Source of the DNA: Nitrospina sp. LS_NOB
GTDB taxonomy: Bacteria; Nitrospinota; Nitrospinia; Nitrospinales; VA-1
DNA: 64,000 bases
Reading direction: 5' to 3'
Assembly: GCA_001542995.1 (NCBI GenBank)
Contig: LFLA01000003.1
Coordinates: 266,195-330,194, forward strand
Below, in pieces: positions 17,356-27,430 of the stretch. The position numbers and the translations under genes are program-made. Positions within the stretch are counted from its first letter, which is position 1. Every line of letters begins with the position of its first letter. A model generated the notes under the pieces. The model had not been told where the DNA came from, made no database searches, and was given only the letters and a program-made list of their open reading frames with translations.

Positions 17356-17451
17356 ATTAAAAATCCTTTCTAAATATTAAAGTATGACAAAAATATTTCA
17401 AACTTTTCAGTACAAGTTTAATGGGTAAATTAAGCTGTAATGGGTCTGAAA

Positions 17452-17480
17452 ACAATAGTTTATAAGTCATTAAAAGTCAA
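17452..17480 (-). promoter_or_regulatory. Sigma-70-type promoter of the porin gene
   Basis: On minus, TTGACT (17480-17475), 17 bases and TATTGT (17457-17452). The start would lie near 17445, giving a leader of about 90 bases before the porin ATG. Confidence 0.65.
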
Positions 17481-17550
17481 CCATATAAAGGGTTGTCACG
17501 TCTACCTTGATGTAATAATTTGAAAACAAAGGCCTTATTCAAACTATGAA

Positions 17551-18837
17551 TTATACCAGATTGTATCCGGTTTCTCCATGCTGGGTGGTATCCAAACCCA
17601 TTTCCTCATCTTCATCGTTAACCCTGAAGCCGATCGTTTTATCAATAATTATAACCAGAACATAGGTGACGACGAACGAGTACAATCCGGCGGCAAAAAT
17701 GCCCACCAACTGGACCCAGACTTGATGGAAGTTGCCAGCCAGCAGACCTGTTCCACCTACGGTGACGAATAGTCCTGTAGCGAGAGCGCCCCAGGCACCC
17801 CCCACGGCATGGATTCCAAAAACATCGAGCGAATCATCGTACCCGACTTTGAGCTTCACCACAACGGCGCAGAAGCAGATCAGTCCGGCGAGAAAACCGA
17901 TCACCATTGCCCAAAGAGGTTCGACAAATCCTGCGGCGGGAGTGATGGCGACTAGTCCGGCTACGATTCCGGAAGCTGCTCCGAGAGCGCTGGCTTTTCC
18001 CCCTTTGATGAACTCGGCGAGAAGCCAACCGAGGAGTCCGGCTCCCGTTGCAATTTGGGTGTTAGTGAATGCCAGTACGGCTATTTCGTCTGCCGCCAGC
18101 GCGCTGCCGGCATTAAAACCGAACCATCCGAACCATAAAAGTCCTGCCCCCAGAAGAGTGAGAGGCAGGCTGTGAGGGATCATGAGTTTTCCCGGGAAGC
18201 CTCGGCGCTTTTTAAGAACTAGGGCAGCGGCCAGCGCGGCGGTGCCTGAAGCGATATGAACCACTGTGCCACCCGCAAAATCCAGAGCTCCGAGGTCGCC
18301 CAACCACCCGCCACCCCAGACCCAATGGCAAATAGGATCATAAACTATGGTGGACCAAATGAAAATGAAGGCGACATAAGCCTTAAAGTCCACCCGCTCG
18401 GCCATTCCTCCGCTGATGAGTGCGGCGGTGATGATGGCGAACATCAGCTGAAACATACTGAATAAATATTCCGGGATGGTGCCGGAAAGGTCCTTATAAT
18501 CAATGCCTATAAAGAGAGCTTTGCTCAGGTCTCCGACAAAATGTCCGATATCGTTACCAAAAGCTAAAGAATAGCCAAACAGCACCCATTGGATCGTGAT
18601 GACTCCGAGTGGTATAAAACTGTGCATCAATGTGCTGAGAACATTCTTGCGCCGCACCATGCCACCATAAAATAGTGCCAGGCCAGGGAGCATGAGCATC
18701 ACTAACGCCGAAGAAATCAGTATCCAGGCGGTGTCCGGGTAGCTGATTTGAGGGGTCTCCTCAGCTGCCACGATCACAGGAAAGAGCATGAATAAAAAAG
18801 TCAGGAAGACTTTGTTCGCTAGAATTCTGATTTTCAT
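17551..18837 (-). CDS. amtB: Ammonium transporter
   Basis: A 428-residue Amt/MEP/Rh transporter with a cleavable signal peptide (FLFMLFPVIVAAEE) and 11 helices. Family signatures are visible: LFYGGMVRRKNVLSTLMHSF, DFAGGTVVHIASGTAALAAAL, LLWFGWFGFNAGSAL and DDSLDVFGIHAVGGAWGALATG, which supplies the second pore histidine. It imports ammonium, here probably for assimilation. The cytoplasmic tail ending LDTTQHGETGYNLV is the usual Amt C-terminus that contacts PII proteins, but no glnK gene is adjacent. A TTTAGGAGATCGGGTTTT ribosome site precedes the ATG, and a sigma-54-like element lies upstream. Confidence 0.96.
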   Translation of the reverse strand: MKIRILANKVFLTFLFMLFPVIVAAEETPQISYPDTAWILISSALVMLMLPGLALFYGGMVRRKNVLSTLMHSFIPLGVITIQWVLFGYSLAFGNDIGHFVGDLSKALFIGIDYKDLSGTIPEYLFSMFQLMFAIITAALISGGMAERVDFKAYVAFIFIWSTIVYDPICHWVWGGGWLGDLGALDFAGGTVVHIASGTAALAAALVLKKRRGFPGKLMIPHSLPLTLLGAGLLWFGWFGFNAGSALAADEIAVLAFTNTQIATGAGLLGWLLAEFIKGGKASALGAASGIVAGLVAITPAAGFVEPLWAMVIGFLAGLICFCAVVVKLKVGYDDSLDVFGIHAVGGAWGALATGLFVTVGGTGLLAGNFHQVWVQLVGIFAAGLYSFVVTYVLVIIIDKTIGFRVNDEDEEMGLDTTQHGETGYNLV

Positions 18838-19366
18838 AAAACCCGATCTCCTAAATAAAGTAAAATAGGGGTGGTAGTTAATTGCTTTCTATAGAGAGGG
18901 TTTTCAATTTTTGTACCAATCGGGAAAACAGCCTTCATGAAGGTGGAGAAAGCTAGCTAATCACTTTAAATGCAATTGTTTATATATATTTTTTAGAGCC
19001 AGTGAAGTAAAATAAAAGGGTGGGTTGATAGAAGCGAATTGCTTGCTTAGCAAGCACTGGCTTCCAACAATTGCTATAAAATGTATCAAATTTTTTAGGG
19101 TCGGTTTTGAAGCTTGCGATCGATTCCTCTTGGTAACACGTCAAAATATGACCGGATAGGAAGAATCTTTCTTGGAGTTTTTGCAGAATGGTTTGCAAAG
19201 CTGGCTTGTAAGTTCTTTAAAAATGGTGGCTTTGTTGTTTTTAGGATGAGGTGATTCAATTTGGCATACAAATTGCTCAAAAACCAGGAAGAAAGTAAAT
19301 AAGTCCCTGAATTTTAATGTTTAATTATTTCTTATTGTCGACCATAAAGGGGCAGGAGAGCGACTT
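18838..19366. other. Divergent intergenic region with sigma-54-like site and palindrome
   Basis: This 529-base AT-rich gap separates amtB (minus) from fliL (plus). On minus, TGGTAC-AAAAA-TTGAA (18918-18903) resembles the -24/-12 sigma-54 element TGGCAC-N5-TTGCA at 9 of 11 positions, although the -12 GC dinucleotide is GA. A perfect 12-base palindrome CCTTCATGAAGG lies at 18932-18943, upstream of it. NtrC/sigma-54 control is typical for amtB elsewhere. The short minus frames between 18980 and 19280 have no support. The fliL side ends in GGGGCAGGAGAG, a ribosome site. Confidence 0.4.
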
Positions 19367-19888
19367 ATGGCAGAAGACGAGGATATACTAGAAGAACTGG
19401 AAGCGGCGGAAGCGACCGGTGGCAAAAAACCCATCGGTATGATCATCGGTATTATAGTTGGTCTGGCGGTATTAGGCGGCGGCGGTTATTACGCCTACCT
19501 GAATTTTTTCCAGGAAAAGCCAGCCGAGGAAGTGCCTGCTGAAGGGGAGAAAGCTAAAGAGGAGGCACCGGTGGAGGAAGATCTCAACCTGGGTGTCATG
19601 TTTCCGATGGACCCTTTTGTGGTCAATTTGGCCGGCAGTGAAGGAAAGCGTTTTCTCAAAGTTACGCTTTCCCTGGAATTGAGCACTCCGGAAGTTCATG
19701 TGTAGCTCAAGGAAAACATTCAGAAAATCACAGACTCTATTTTGGTCTTGCTGAGCAGTAAGGCATTTGAGGATGTTTACTCCGTGCAGGGCAAGTTCAA
19801 GCTCAAGGATGAAATCACCACCCGTGTGAATCGGTTTCTGGTGGGGCATGTTAAGGATGCATATTTTACAGAATTTATAATTCAGTGA
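19367..19888 (+). pseudogene. fliL: Flagellar basal-body protein FliL, internal amber stop
   Basis: FliL supports the stator-rotor interface at the inner membrane. The frame has an acidic N-terminus, one helix (about 24-46), an Ala/Glu-rich linker and the FliL core MDPFVVNLAGSEGKRFLKVTLSLEL. It stops at TAG 19703-19705 (codon 113). The same frame then continues as LKENIQKITDSILVLLSSKA and ends at TGA 19886-19888, for a normal total of 173 codons. The motif VHV-stop-LKE fits an ancestral GAG (Glu) changed to TAG. Without the second half the periplasmic domain cannot fold. Translation from a later start is unlikely. First gene of the decayed flagellar operon. Confidence 0.9.
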
Positions 19889-19925
19889 TAAAATATAAGA
19901 GTTATTTAAAAGGCGTGGGTGAATT

Positions 19926-20907
19926 ATGAGTGAAGTTCTATCACAGGGCGAAGTTGATGCCTTAAAGAGGTGTCGGAGACGGTGACATCGAGACAGAAAC
20001 GGATGAAGCGCCGGAAGAAGTTTCCGGTATAGTCCCTTACGACCTCACCAGCCAGGAAAAAATCATTCGTGGCCGGCTGCCAACTCTGGACATCATTAAC
20101 CAGATGTTTTCCCGGTTGTTCCGGAATACGTTTTCCACCTTGATGCGTAAATCTGTCGATGTTAGTACTGTTTCTACGGATACGATCAAGTTCGGCGATT
20201 TTCTCCGATCCCTTCCGGTCCCTTCCAGTTTGCATATTTTTCGCATGGAACCTTTGCGTGGCCATGGTTTGATCGTTGTCGAAAGCAAACTGGTTTTCGC
20301 CGTGGTCGATACTTTTTTTGGCGGGTCCGGGGTCAAGGAGGCCAAGATAACTGGCCGGGATTTCAGCGCTATCGAAATCAGAATGACTAAGAGCGTTGTC
20401 TTAAGCGCATTGGAAGATCTTGAAAAGGCCTGGCGGCCTGTCCATACGGTAACCACAAATTTTGTCCGTTCGGAAGTCAACCCTCAGTTTGCGGCGATTG
20501 TGCCTCCGACCGATATTGTATTGGTCATCCTGTTCGAAATTGAAATGGAAAACATTTCTGGGATGTTGACAATTTGTCTTCCCTATGCGGCCATTGAGCC
20601 GATCATTCCCAAACTTAAAGCCCAGTTTCAGAGTGAAGAGTTGGAAGTGGATCAGGTTTGGGTTCGCAGACTCAGGACAGAGCTTTTAACCACCGAGATC
20701 GAACTGATCACGGAGTTAGGGACAACGACGATCACCCCTCAGAAGCTTATGAACTTCAAGGCGGGCGATACGCTTATGTTGGGCAATGATGTTACCGATC
20801 CGTTAACTTTAAAAGTAGAGGGGAATCCAAAATTTAAAGGTTTCCCCGGCGTTTCACGGGGAAACAAAGCCGTACAAATAACTGAAGTGATCGAAAGGGA
20901 AGGATAA
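19926..20907 (+). pseudogene. fliM: Flagellar motor switch protein FliM, frameshifted near the start
   Basis: FliM forms the C-ring that binds CheY-P and sets rotation sense. ATG 19926 opens MSEVLSQGEVDALK, the conserved FliM N-terminus, then hits a TGA after 19 codons. A one-base insertion near 19965 moves the rest into the next frame: GDGDIETETDEAPEEV, then YDLTSQEKIIRGRLPTLDII, the central CheC-like domain (FFGGSGVKEAK) and the SpoA-like C-terminus to 20907. Repaired, the protein would be about 327 residues, the normal size. An internal start at 20104 would yield a product without the CheY-binding N-terminus and part of the middle domain. Five bases separate it from fliN. Confidence 0.9.
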
Positions 20908-20911
20908 GATT

Positions 20912-21295
20912 ATGGAAGATGAAACTGCAAAAGAGGATTTTGAAGCTCTGGAAGATATCGAAGATATCGACGCAGCAGGAGATGATGAGGATATCGAAGA
21001 GGAAGGAGAGGCCGCAGCGGCCCCTACTGGCGAAACCAAAAGCCTGGATCTTATCCTCGACATTCCCCTGACCGTGACCGTGGAGTTGGGTCGAAGCAAA
21101 ATGCTGATCAACGATCTCCTGCAATTGGGGCAGGGTTCGGTAGTAGAACTGGTTAAGCTGGTGGGTGACCCTTTGGGAGTTCTGGTCAACCAGAAGCTGG
21201 TGGCCCGCAGTGAAGTAGTGGTGGTCAACGAAAAGTTTGGTGTAAGGCTGACCGATATCGTTTCACCCATGGAACGCGTGCAGTCTCTGACATAA
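20912..21295 (+). CDS. fliN: Flagellar motor switch protein FliN
   Basis: A 127-residue C-ring protein. The first 45 residues are very acidic (Glu/Asp runs) and the rest is the SpoA domain: LDLILDIPLTVTVELGRSKM, LLQLGQGSVVELVKLVGDPL, LVNQKLVARSEVVVVNEKFG and RLTDIV, which are textbook FliN. It is intact, unlike both genes before it. It is followed by a terminator and so ends the first sub-operon. With FliM broken its product would have no partner. It may persist because it is small, or because decay is recent. Confidence 0.95.
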   Translation: MEDETAKEDFEALEDIEDIDAAGDDEDIEEEGEAAAAPTGETKSLDLILDIPLTVTVELGRSKMLINDLLQLGQGSVVELVKLVGDPLGVLVNQKLVARSEVVVVNEKFGVRLTDIVSPMERVQSLT

Positions 21296-21330
21296 AACCG
21301 GCCGCATTAAAAGTCTTGCGGCTGGTTTTT
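21294..21330 (+). terminator. Terminator after fliN
   Basis: AACCGGCCGCA and TGCGGCTGGTT pair around a TTAAAAGTCT loop with one G-T pair, followed by a T run. It begins at the fliN stop codon. Confidence 0.85.
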
Positions 21331-21537
21331 GTTCCTCCTATGATTTCCCCTGTCCTGTTAGCACTACTTTATTCAAACCCCCTGCCTGTTGCACAAAAAA
21401 ATTTCTGAGAAAAAGTTTCTAAAAAAATGTGATTCCTGAGAATTTATTTCATTTAGGTACAACCTTTGCAAATTAAGGTTTAAGACATAAAACCGTCGGT
21501 TTTTTGACTGAACTTAAAACAAGCAAGGGTACTGAAA

Positions 21538-22839
21538 ATGAAAAATGCTTTAAGAATTCAATTTCTGGTTGGGATTTTTCTGCTTTTTCTCACCACTCTG
21601 GCTGGGGCATCCGGAAAATGGGATTCCCTCAACCTCTTGAAAAATGTAAAAACCAGCATGGTAAATGATGGATTCATTGTACGGCTTGAGTTTGAGAAGC
21701 CTGTTGGCGATTTTACGGAGCCGGAATTTTTTGATAAGTCGATCCAGGTTGATTTCCCTATGGCTTTTATAAAGCCCGCTAAAAAATATTATCCTGCCGA
21801 CAGTTTTGCTCTGACAAAGGTGTTTGCCTCTCAATACGATTCTCAAACCTTGCGGGTTCGATTCCTTAAAAAAGATGGTTCCGACATCCGGGACCGGTTC
21901 CAACTTGCCCGGCAGGGACGATTTGTGATAGTCCGTTTTGTCCGTTCAGGGCCTGCTTTTCAGCCACCCTCCGTCAGCATAGTTAGAAACCGGAAAACCG
22001 CTGGTGATGAACTGATGAATGAAGACGAGTTAGCGAAATTCCTGGCTCGGGCTTCAGAAAAGATTCGAGCCAAAGTTAAACAGAACGCCCTGGATGCGAC
22101 AAAATTGAGAAAGGAAACAGCACCTGTTCAGGCCCAGGAAACAGAAAAAGTGGAACAGGTTCCTGATATTAAAGTGACCCGGGCGGGAATGGGGGTGGCG
22201 CCAATTGTTGATCAGATTAGAAAAGCTGCCTTACCGGGTTACAAAACAGAAAAAAATGTGGATGCGCAAAAATCTAAAAAGGGTGGTTCCTCAGCCCAGA
22301 GAAGCGTTAAGTTTTCGGATTCCCGGCCAACAGGAAAACCCATCGAGTTGGTTCCTTCAGGGATGAAAATGTTTTCCATGCTTTCTTTGGTTCTGGGAAT
22401 CATGTTTCTTCTGTTTTTTGGTTTCAAGAAGTTTGTGTTGAAAAACACAATGTTCGGAGGCGGTGAAAAACTGGTGAATGTTCTGGGAAGCGGATTTTTG
22501 GGACCCAAAAAGAACATTGTCCTTGTTGAAGTCGCGGGTGAGGTGCTGGTGCTTGGAATGTCTCAGGACCATATCGCGTTACTGACAAATATTACTGACC
22601 CCGAAAAAATTGAAGAAATTAAATCTGCAGGTAGAAAAGGAGGCAGTGGGCTGAGTTGGAATCAGGCAAACCGCCAACCGGAAGAAGCCGGAACGTCTGT
22701 AGGGAAGATGGCAGGTCAGTTTTCAAACTATATGAAACAGTTTTCCGGATCTGAAAAAATCACTAAGGAAAAATCGGTAGCTGATGTGACGGCACAGATC
22801 AGACAGCAAATGGGGAGGTTTAAAAACGCAAGCGCATGA
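21538..22839 (+). CDS. fliO: FliO-family protein with N-terminal AMIN-like domain
   Basis: A 433-residue protein, far longer than the usual FliO of 100-220. A signal peptide (about 8-24) leads to a domain at roughly 28-140 that resembles an AMIN domain (VNDGFIVRLEFEKPV, VFASQYDSQTLRVRFL). A charged linker follows, then one membrane helix (about 280-300) and the FliO core GGGEKLVNVLGSGFLGPKKN, VLVLGMSQDHIALLTNI. FliO helps assemble the FliP ring of the flagellar export gate. The position immediately before fliP confirms the call. It is intact and overlaps fliP by four bases. The AMIN-like part suggests a periplasmic tether to the cell wall, which is inference. Confidence 0.82.
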   Translation: MKNALRIQFLVGIFLLFLTTLAGASGKWDSLNLLKNVKTSMVNDGFIVRLEFEKPVGDFTEPEFFDKSIQVDFPMAFIKPAKKYYPADSFALTKVFASQYDSQTLRVRFLKKDGSDIRDRFQLARQGRFVIVRFVRSGPAFQPPSVSIVRNRKTAGDELMNEDELAKFLARASEKIRAKVKQNALDATKLRKETAPVQAQETEKVEQVPDIKVTRAGMGVAPIVDQIRKAALPGYKTEKNVDAQKSKKGGSSAQRSVKFSDSRPTGKPIELVPSGMKMFSMLSLVLGIMFLLFFGFKKFVLKNTMFGGGEKLVNVLGSGFLGPKKNIVLVEVAGEVLVLGMSQDHIALLTNITDPEKIEEIKSAGRKGGSGLSWNQANRQPEEAGTSVGKMAGQFSNYMKQFSGSEKITKEKSVADVTAQIRQQMGRFKNASA

Positions 22840-23589
22840 ATATAAAAAAAATCAGTCTGTTTTTAATTGTCATTGGCCTTTTCGTTGGCGGGTCTACCCC
22901 TGCCGAAGCCATCCCGTTTCCTTCCCTGCAATTGGGAATGGACGATATAGACGATCCTGGAGATGTTTCCAGCACTCTGCAGATTCTGTTCCTGCTCACG
23001 GTCCTGACACTGGCCCCATCAATACTGATCATGACCACGTCCCTTTGCACGGATCATTATCGTTTTGTCTTTTCTACGGCAGGCGATGGGAACCCAGCAA
23101 ACCCCGCCAACACAGATTCTGATTGGACTGGGCCTGTTCCTGACACTTTTTGTCATGGGGCCGACCTGGGGAGAAATCAACCAAAATGCCCGGCAACCTT
23201 ATTTGAATGAAGAAATATCTCAGGTGGATGCCTTGAAATTGGCGGAAGCTCCTCTGAAAAGTTTCATGTTGAAGCAAACCCGGGAGAAAGATCTTTCGCT
23301 GTTTGTGAATTTGGGCGATGGGCAGCGCCTCAGCGATGGCGAGGTAGAGATTCAATCCTTGATTCCAGCATTCATCATCAGTGAATTGAAAACAGCGTTC
23401 CAGATCGGATTTTTGATCTATATTCCTTTTTTGATTCTGGACATGGTCGTGGCCAGCATACTTTTATCCATGGGTATGATGATGCTTCCTCCGGTTTTAA
23501 TTTCTCTTCCATTTAAGTTGATGTTGTTCGTTATGGTGGATGGTTGGTATCTCATCGTGGGTTCACTGATCAGAAGTTTTGGGAGCTAA
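22836..23589 (+). pseudogene. fliP: Flagellar export gate protein FliP, frameshifted
   Basis: FliP forms the core pore of the type III export gate. The first frame from ATG 22836 has a signal peptide and the conserved STLQILFLLTVLTLAPSILI, then MTTS. After TCC an extra C near 23043 shifts the frame. The correct continuation is [22 protein letters not shown] in the other frame, running to 23589 with the last helices [22 protein letters not shown]-like. Repaired length is about 250 residues, as usual. Neither fragment alone could form the pore. The 5' end overlaps fliO. Confidence 0.92.
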
Positions 23590-23594
23590 ATCTC

Positions 23595-23864
23595 ATGACT
23601 CAGGCATTTATTATTGATTTTGCGATGGAGAGTATTAAAACCACTCTGCTTTTATCCGCGCCTATGCTGGGATTCGGATTGATAACCGGTCTTGCAGTTT
23701 CTATTTTCCAGGCGGTCACCTCAATTCAGGAATTGACTCTAACCTTCATCCCTAAAATTCTGGCTGTGTTTTTGTCGGTCCTATTGTTTTTTCCCTGGTT
23801 GATGCAGTTGATGATCACCTTCACCTCCAGAATTCTCATTAACTTTCCTGAATACATTCAGTAA
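23595..23864 (+). CDS. fliQ: Flagellar export gate protein FliQ
   Basis: An intact 89-residue protein with two long helices: LLLSAPMLGFGLITGLAVSI, then QAVTSIQELTLTFIPKILAV and a second helix ending in LMITFTSRILINFPEYIQ. The QAxTxIxExTLxFxPK motif is diagnostic of FliQ. ATG 23595 is chosen because it matches the family N-terminus, although the frame is open from 23544. The stop overlaps the fliR start by one base (TAATG). Confidence 0.95.
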   Translation: MTQAFIIDFAMESIKTTLLLSAPMLGFGLITGLAVSIFQAVTSIQELTLTFIPKILAVFLSVLLFFPWLMQLMITFTSRILINFPEYIQ

Positions 23865-24640
23865 TGGATATTTTCAATCTCAATTATGCTGAGTTTGAAA
23901 GATTCCTGTTTGTGTTTTTCAGGGTTGGGGCTCTGATCCTTTTCGTGCCGGTATTAGGGAGTCGGCAGGTTCCTCAGACCTTGAAAATCGGGTTCATATT
24001 TTTTATTGCCATCGTGGTTTTTCCGTTGGTGAAAGGCCTGCCATTGCCGGAGCCACGTGGGCTTCCTGAACTGGCGGTTTTTCTCATGGCGGATGTGACC
24101 ATTGGCCTGGGCATTGCCTTTATCGCACGCCTTATTTTTGCGGCGGTTCAGGTTGCCGGGACGGTTGTGGATTTTCAGATGGGTTTCGGCGTGGTGAATG
24201 TTATTGACCCGCAAACCGACACGCAGGTATCGGTCACCGCCCAGTTTCATAATATCCTGGCGGTGCTTATTTTCCTTGCTACCGACTCGCATCATTTCAT
24301 CATCCAGGCGATTGTTGAAAGTTTTTTTATCATCAACCCCGCCGAAGTCAACTTCGCCAGTATCACCCCGGAGTACATGCTTCACCTTTTTTCGGGAACC
24401 TTCACCACCGCGGTAAAAATTACGGCTCCCATCATAGCGATTCTTTTCTTTCTCAGTGTCGGCCTGGGTCTGGTTGCTAGAACAGTCCCTCAAATGAATG
24501 TGTTCATTGTGGGTTTTCCTCTGCAAATCGGCGTAGGACTTTTAATGGTCGGCCTGTGAGTATCTTTTTTCAGTATTCTGGTCCAGCATCAAATGCAAGA
24601 CCTGCCTGTCAAGTTCATGGGCTTATTACGAAGCATATAA
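23864..24640 (+). pseudogene. fliR: Flagellar export gate protein FliR, internal opal stop
   Basis: FliR completes the FliPQR export gate. The frame starts MDIFNLNYAEFERFLFVFFR and shows about six helices with the conserved GTVVDFQMGFGVVNVIDPQT. TGA at 24557-24559 ends it at 231 residues, inside GLLMVGL. The same frame then continues VSFFSILVQHQMQDLPVKF to TAA 24638-24640, giving the normal length of about 258. The lost part is the last helix and tail. A protein short by 26 residues might still fold partly, so this is a mild lesion compared with its neighbours. Confidence 0.85.
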
Positions 24641-24655
24641 ACCTGAGGGGGCGCG

Positions 24656-25721
24656 ATGGCCGAAGACAATAAAGACCAAAAAACTGAAGAGCCGTCGTCC
24701 AAAAAGATTAGCGACTCTGAGAAAAAGGGTAATTTTTCTCACAGTCGGGAGATCGATTCTTCATTCATCCTTCTTGCGGCTCTTCTTGGTTTTATGATTA
24801 TGGGGGAACAGAGCACCCGCACCATGATGGGTTCCTGGACTAACATGATTGCCGAGTCCTGGACCTTGCAACTGACTCCCGAAGAGTTTTACAAAGTTAC
24901 CGCAAATGCTATGGAAGCATATGTGAAGATCGTGGGTCCTTTCCTGATACTTATTATGCTGGCAGGACTTTCATCCAATCTGATCCAGATCGGCGGTTTG
25001 CGTTTTTCGTCCCATCCTTTGATTCCTAAATTTAATAAACTGAATCCCCTTACTGGTTTTGGCCGGATTTTTTCAAAAAATACCTTGATGGAGTTGTTCA
25101 AATCCATTTTCAAAATCGGGACCATCTCGGTGCTTTCCTACTTCGTCATAAAGTCGCACTGGACGGAGATTCCCCCTTTGATGGGACTCGGAGTGGGGAA
25201 AATACTTTCATTTATGGGATTTGTTGCGTTGGAAATCATCTTCAACGTTTTGTTGGTTATGATCTTCCTTTCCTTGCTCGATATTTTGCGTTCCAAAAGT
25301 TTACCTACCGCGAGAGATTGCGCATGACCAAGCAGGAAGTTAAAGAAGAAAGGAGACGGATGGTAATCCACAAATCAAGCAACGTATTCGAACGGTACAA
25401 ATGGAGATGGAGCGAAAACGTATGATGTCAGCAGTTCCGGACGCGGATGTGGTGGTGACCAACCCGACTCATATTTCCATAGCGATCAAGTACGATACCG
25501 AAACTTTTGCGGCTCCTTTGGTGGTTGCCAAGGGTGTTGGACCCATTGCCCTGAGAATCAGGGAAACTGCCGAGGAAAACGGCGTGCCTCTGGTGGAAGA
25601 CAAACCCTTGGCGCGCACCTTGAACAAAACGGTGGAGGTGGGGCAGATGATCCCGGCCAGCCTCTATAAAGCGGTGGCAGAAATCCTGGCTTATGTTTAT
25701 AAACTCAAACATTTCTCTTAG
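24656..25721 (+). pseudogene. flhB: Flagellar export switch protein FlhB, two frameshifts
   Basis: FlhB controls substrate switching in flagellar export. ATG 24656 opens MAEDNKDQKTEEPSSKKISD, then four membrane helices follow. The frame breaks near 25285, just after LDIL, and the continuation FQKFTYRERLRMTKQEVKEE lies in another frame. It breaks again near 25352, with TDGNPQIKQRIRTVQMEMER in a third. The cytoplasmic domain with the autocleavage motif NPTH (TNPTHISIAIKYD) is in the last frame, ending at 25721. Two separate single-base lesions make sequencing error less likely. About 355 residues if repaired. Confidence 0.92.
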
Positions 25722-25881
25722 GTATGAACCTTGCCCTACATTATTTCTAAAGGAGGGTGGGGAAAATCCTGCCTTCGGGTAATCAGGCTGGAACGCTTCA
25801 AGGCCATTATTTGAAAGAGTATCTGGTTTTTGCCGTTGGTTTGGACGGTGTCAAATTTTTGAAAGGTTGAAAGAAGAGATC

Positions 25882-27430
25882 ATGGCGCAAGCGAGTGTTT
25901 TAAAACTTGTTTCACAAAAGCCGCAGGAACTGATGGTTGGGTTGGGAATCGTCACCATTCTGGGAGTCATGGTGATGCCAATCCCCACCATGTTGTTGGA
26001 TCTTCTGCTTTCTTTCAGCATTACTTTTTCCCTGATTGTGCTCATGGTGGCGGTTTTTATGCTTTCGCCGCTGGAGTTTTCCGTATTTCCTTCTCTATTA
26101 CTTATCATCACTTTGCTGAGGCTTTCCTTAAATATTGCTTCGACCCGCATCATTCTTTTAAATGGAGATCAGGGAAGTGCCGCGGCAGGGCAGGTGATTG
26201 AATCTTTCGGATCTTTTGTCGTCGGCGGTAATTATGTGGTGGGAACCGTCATCTTCATCATTCTGGTGATGATCAACTTTATTGTTATTACCAAGGGTTC
26301 TGTACGTACCTCGGAAGTTGCCGCTCGTTTCACTTTGGATGCCATTCCCGGTAAGCAGATGAGTATCGACGCAGACTTGAATGCCGGGCTCATTACTGAG
26401 CAGGAAGCACGTACACGAAGAAGAAATCTGGAACGTGAAGCGGATTTTTATGGAAGCATGGATGGTGCCATTCGCTTTGTGCGCGGTGATGCGATCGCGG
26501 GTATTCTCATAACTCTGGTCAACATTATTGGCGGTTTTGCCATTGGCGTTTTCCAGCAGGATATGGCAGCTGGCGAAGCGGCCCAGGTTTATACACTGCT
26601 GACCATCGGAGATGGACTGGTCTCCCAATTACCGGCACTGGTGGTTTTCACCGCTGCAGGCCTGGTTGTGACCCGGTCTGTATCGGATAAGAACCTGCCC
26701 GGCGAATTGATCAAACAGTTACTGGATCAGCCTTATGCGTTTATCATCGCGTCAGGCATTCTGTTTTTCTTTGGACTGATTCCGGGTCTCCCGCATCTTC
26801 CGTTTCTTTTATTATCTTTTGGGGCTGGAGCCATTGGGTTTTACAAAATCCAAGATGATGAAAAAGTGGTCCAACTGCAACTACGTAAAAAAGAAGACGA
26901 GGCCAAGGTCCCGCTTCCTGAAAAAGTGGAGTCCATTCTTCCCCTTGATATCATGGAATTGGAAGTGGGTTACGAACTGATTCCTCTTGTTGATGCGGAT
27001 CGGAATGGCGAGCTTTTAGAGCGGATCAAATCCATTCGCAGGCAGTTTGCTCTGGAGATGGGTTTCATCGTTCCGCCTTTGCATATCAGGGATAACCTGC
27101 AATTGAAATCGAAATGAGTACGCGGTTCTTATAAAAGGCGTGGATGTAGCGCGTGGTTCCATCATGATGGGAAGGATACTGGCTATGAATCCGGGAACGA
27201 CGGATCGGGAAATTGAAGGCATAAAAACCACTGAGCCTACTTTTGGACTGCCTGCGGTCTGGATACCGGGCAACAAGAAACAGGAAGCGCAGGTGGCCGG
27301 TTATACGGTGGTAGACCCGGCAACGGTTATCGCCACTCATATTAAAGAGACGATCAAGCGGCATGCGCATGAGCTTATGGGTCGGCAAGAGGTTCAGGCA
27401 CTCTTGGACAAATTCAAGGAAACCAACCCC
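25882..27430 (+). pseudogene. flhA: Flagellar export protein FlhA, frameshifted and C-terminally deleted
   Basis: FlhA is the large export-gate ring protein. ATG 25882 opens MAQASVLKLVSQKPQELMVG, with the membrane domain (VMPIPTMLLDLLLSFSITFS) and the FHIPEP region near KGSVRTSEVAARFTLDAIPG. The frame stops at 27117 after LQLKSK. One base earlier the other frame continues NEYAVLIKGVDVARG and the cytoplasmic domain to LMGRQEVQALLDKFKETNP. There, near 27430, the sequence changes abruptly to FlhF. About 180 residues of the FlhA C-terminus are missing. The 160-base gap before the gene holds no coding sequence and may itself be a deletion scar. Confidence 0.9.

Noticed and set aside
18980-19280. 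Two short minus-strand frames between amtB and fliL
   Set aside because: They lie in AT-rich sequence, overlap each other in different frames, and have no ribosome site.
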